Program-made: the position numbers and the translations under genes
Notes under the pieces: generated by a model
Told to the model about the DNA's origin: nothing
The model's database searches: none
What the model saw: only the letters and a program-made list of their open reading frames with translations
In this document: positions 63,237-64,000 of the stretch, in pieces
How the letters are laid out: every line of letters begins with the position of its first letter
Position numbering within the stretch: position 1 is the stretch's first letter
Assembly (NCBI RefSeq): GCF_001514145.1
Contig: NZ_KQ948658.1
Coordinates: forward strand, 393,430-457,429
DNA: 64,000 nt
Direction: 5' to 3'
Origin: Streptomyces canus
Lineage (GTDB): Bacteria; Actinomycetota; Actinomycetes; Streptomycetales; Streptomycetaceae

Positions 63237-64000
63237 CGCTGGGCGCTTCCTTCCAGGGGGCGGTGGCCGATGGTCAGCAGCGGCAGGTCGGGCTTGATCT
63301 GGTCGCGCTCGGGGACGAAGCCGACGACCGGGTCGGGGGTGTCGGGGGCGTTCACGAAGGACACGAACCGGGCGAGCTTCTCGGGGTCGTTGATGGTGGT
63401 CGCCCACTCGTCGGCGTAGTGCGCCACGTGGGCCGTCATCAGGGACTCCAGCTCCTCGCAGATGCCGAGGGAGTCCTCCACGACCACGTCACGGACGTGG
63501 TCCAGGCCGCCCGGGATGCGCTCCAGCCAGGTCGAGGTGCGCTCCAGACGGTCCGCGGTGCGGATGTAGAACATCAGGAACCGGTCGATCAGCTTGATCA
63601 GTTCGGCGTCCGAGAGGTCCTGGGCCAGCAGGTCCGCGTGGCGGGGGGTCGCGCCGCCGTTGCCGCCGACGTAGAGGTTCCAGCCGTTGGAGGTGGCGAT
63701 GACGCCGAAGTCCTTCGACTGGGCCTCGGCGCACTCGCGGGCGCAGCCGGAGACCGCCGACTTGAGCTTGTGCGGCGACCTCAGGCCCCGGTAGCGCAGC
63801 TCCAGGTCGATCGCCATGCGGACCGAGTCCTGGACGCCGTAGCGGCACCAGGTCTGGCCGACGCAGGACTTCACCGTGCGCAGGGACTTGCCGTAGGCGT
63901 GGCCGGACTCGAAGCCGGCGTCCACCAACCGGGTCCAGATCAGCGGGAGTTGTTCGACGCGGGCGCCGAACATGTCGATCCGCTGACCACCGGTGATCTT
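63233..64000 (-). CDS. nirB: Nitrite reductase (NADH) large subunit, C-terminal part
   Basis: The frame is open from the right edge to the stop at 63233 (255 codons). It begins KITGGQRIDMFGARV and carries the siroheme/4Fe-4S ligands SCVGQTWC and SGCARECAEA (Cys-x5-Cys and Cys-x3-Cys). GWNLYVGGNGGATPRHADLL is the conserved sulfite/nitrite-reductase region. The enzyme reduces nitrite to ammonium with NADH via FAD, Fe-S and siroheme in the cytosol. The N-terminal FAD domain is outside the window. Confidence 0.95.
   Translation of the reverse strand, partial: KITGGQRIDMFGARVEQLPLIWTRLVDAGFESGHAYGKSLRTVKSCVGQTWCRYGVQDSVRMAIDLELRYRGLRSPHKLKSAVSGCARECAEAQSKDFGVIATSNGWNLYVGGNGGATPRHADLLAQDLSDAELIKLIDRFLMFYIRTADRLERTSTWLERIPGGLDHVRDVVVEDSLGICEELESLMTAHVAHYADEWATTINDPEKLARFVSFVNAPDTPDPVVGFVPERDQIKPDLPLLTIGHRPLEGSAQR

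Overview
This is very high-GC, densely coded actinobacterial chromosome, almost certainly Streptomyces. Pointers are the codon bias, the many GTG starts with purine-rich ribosome-binding sites, ATGA/GTGA stop-start overlaps inside operons, the near absence of TTA codons, and a core block recO-uppS-zur-znuBCA-glyS-dusB-ppdK next to a leucine-attenuated leuA. No rRNA, tRNA, CRISPR array, insertion sequence or prophage was seen.

Left part (1-19.6 kb): a MmyB-type XRE regulator (cut by the window edge) is divergent from an NAD-dependent epimerase. Next come a GH1 beta-glucosidase/MFS operon, a cytosolic M4 (protealysin-like) protease with its emfourin-type inhibitor, and leuA with a Leu-rich leader peptide. 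A TerB-like protein, an MMPL exporter and a two-component system follow; the LuxR response regulator of that system is frameshifted. The rest is a DapA-family aldolase, a SigE-family ECF sigma factor with a co-transcribed membrane protein, a CX5R phosphatase-like protein, a class A beta-lactamase without a normal start codon, a TIM-barrel hydrolase-like protein and an S33 peptidase.

Central part (19.7-33.8 kb): D-amino-acid oxidase, recO (preceded by a 19-codon mini-ORF resembling its own N-terminus), uppS, a secreted multidomain M4 protease, the Zur/ZnuABC zinc locus with a Zur box, and glyS. Then come a LysE exporter, an aldo/keto reductase/TetR pair with a perfect operator-like palindrome, a small Cys protein and a DHA2 MFS pump.

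33.8-39.8 kb is the most distinctive accessory locus. A second MmyB regulator precedes a five-gene, translationally coupled operon: ALA synthase, GNAT acetyltransferase, Gfo/Idh/MocA oxidoreductase, MFS exporter and LysR regulator. Streptomyces make heme from glutamyl-tRNA, so an ALA synthase here points to specialised metabolism, and I do not recognise the pathway.

39.8-64 kb: a P-type-ATPase remnant, another MFS pump, dusB, a 517-bp gene-free interval with a 30-bp minisatellite between inverted Streptomyces repeats, and an LTA-synthase-like sulfatase. Next are a ROK-controlled pair of (alpha/alpha)6 glycoside hydrolases, ppdK behind a cluster of hairpins, an excalibur protein, an OmpR two-component system, and a beta-carbonic anhydrase/SulP transporter operon whose SulP has a long Ala/Gly repeat tail. 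The window ends with two SDRs, a second LysE exporter, a TetR regulator with matching operators, and nirBD running off the right edge.
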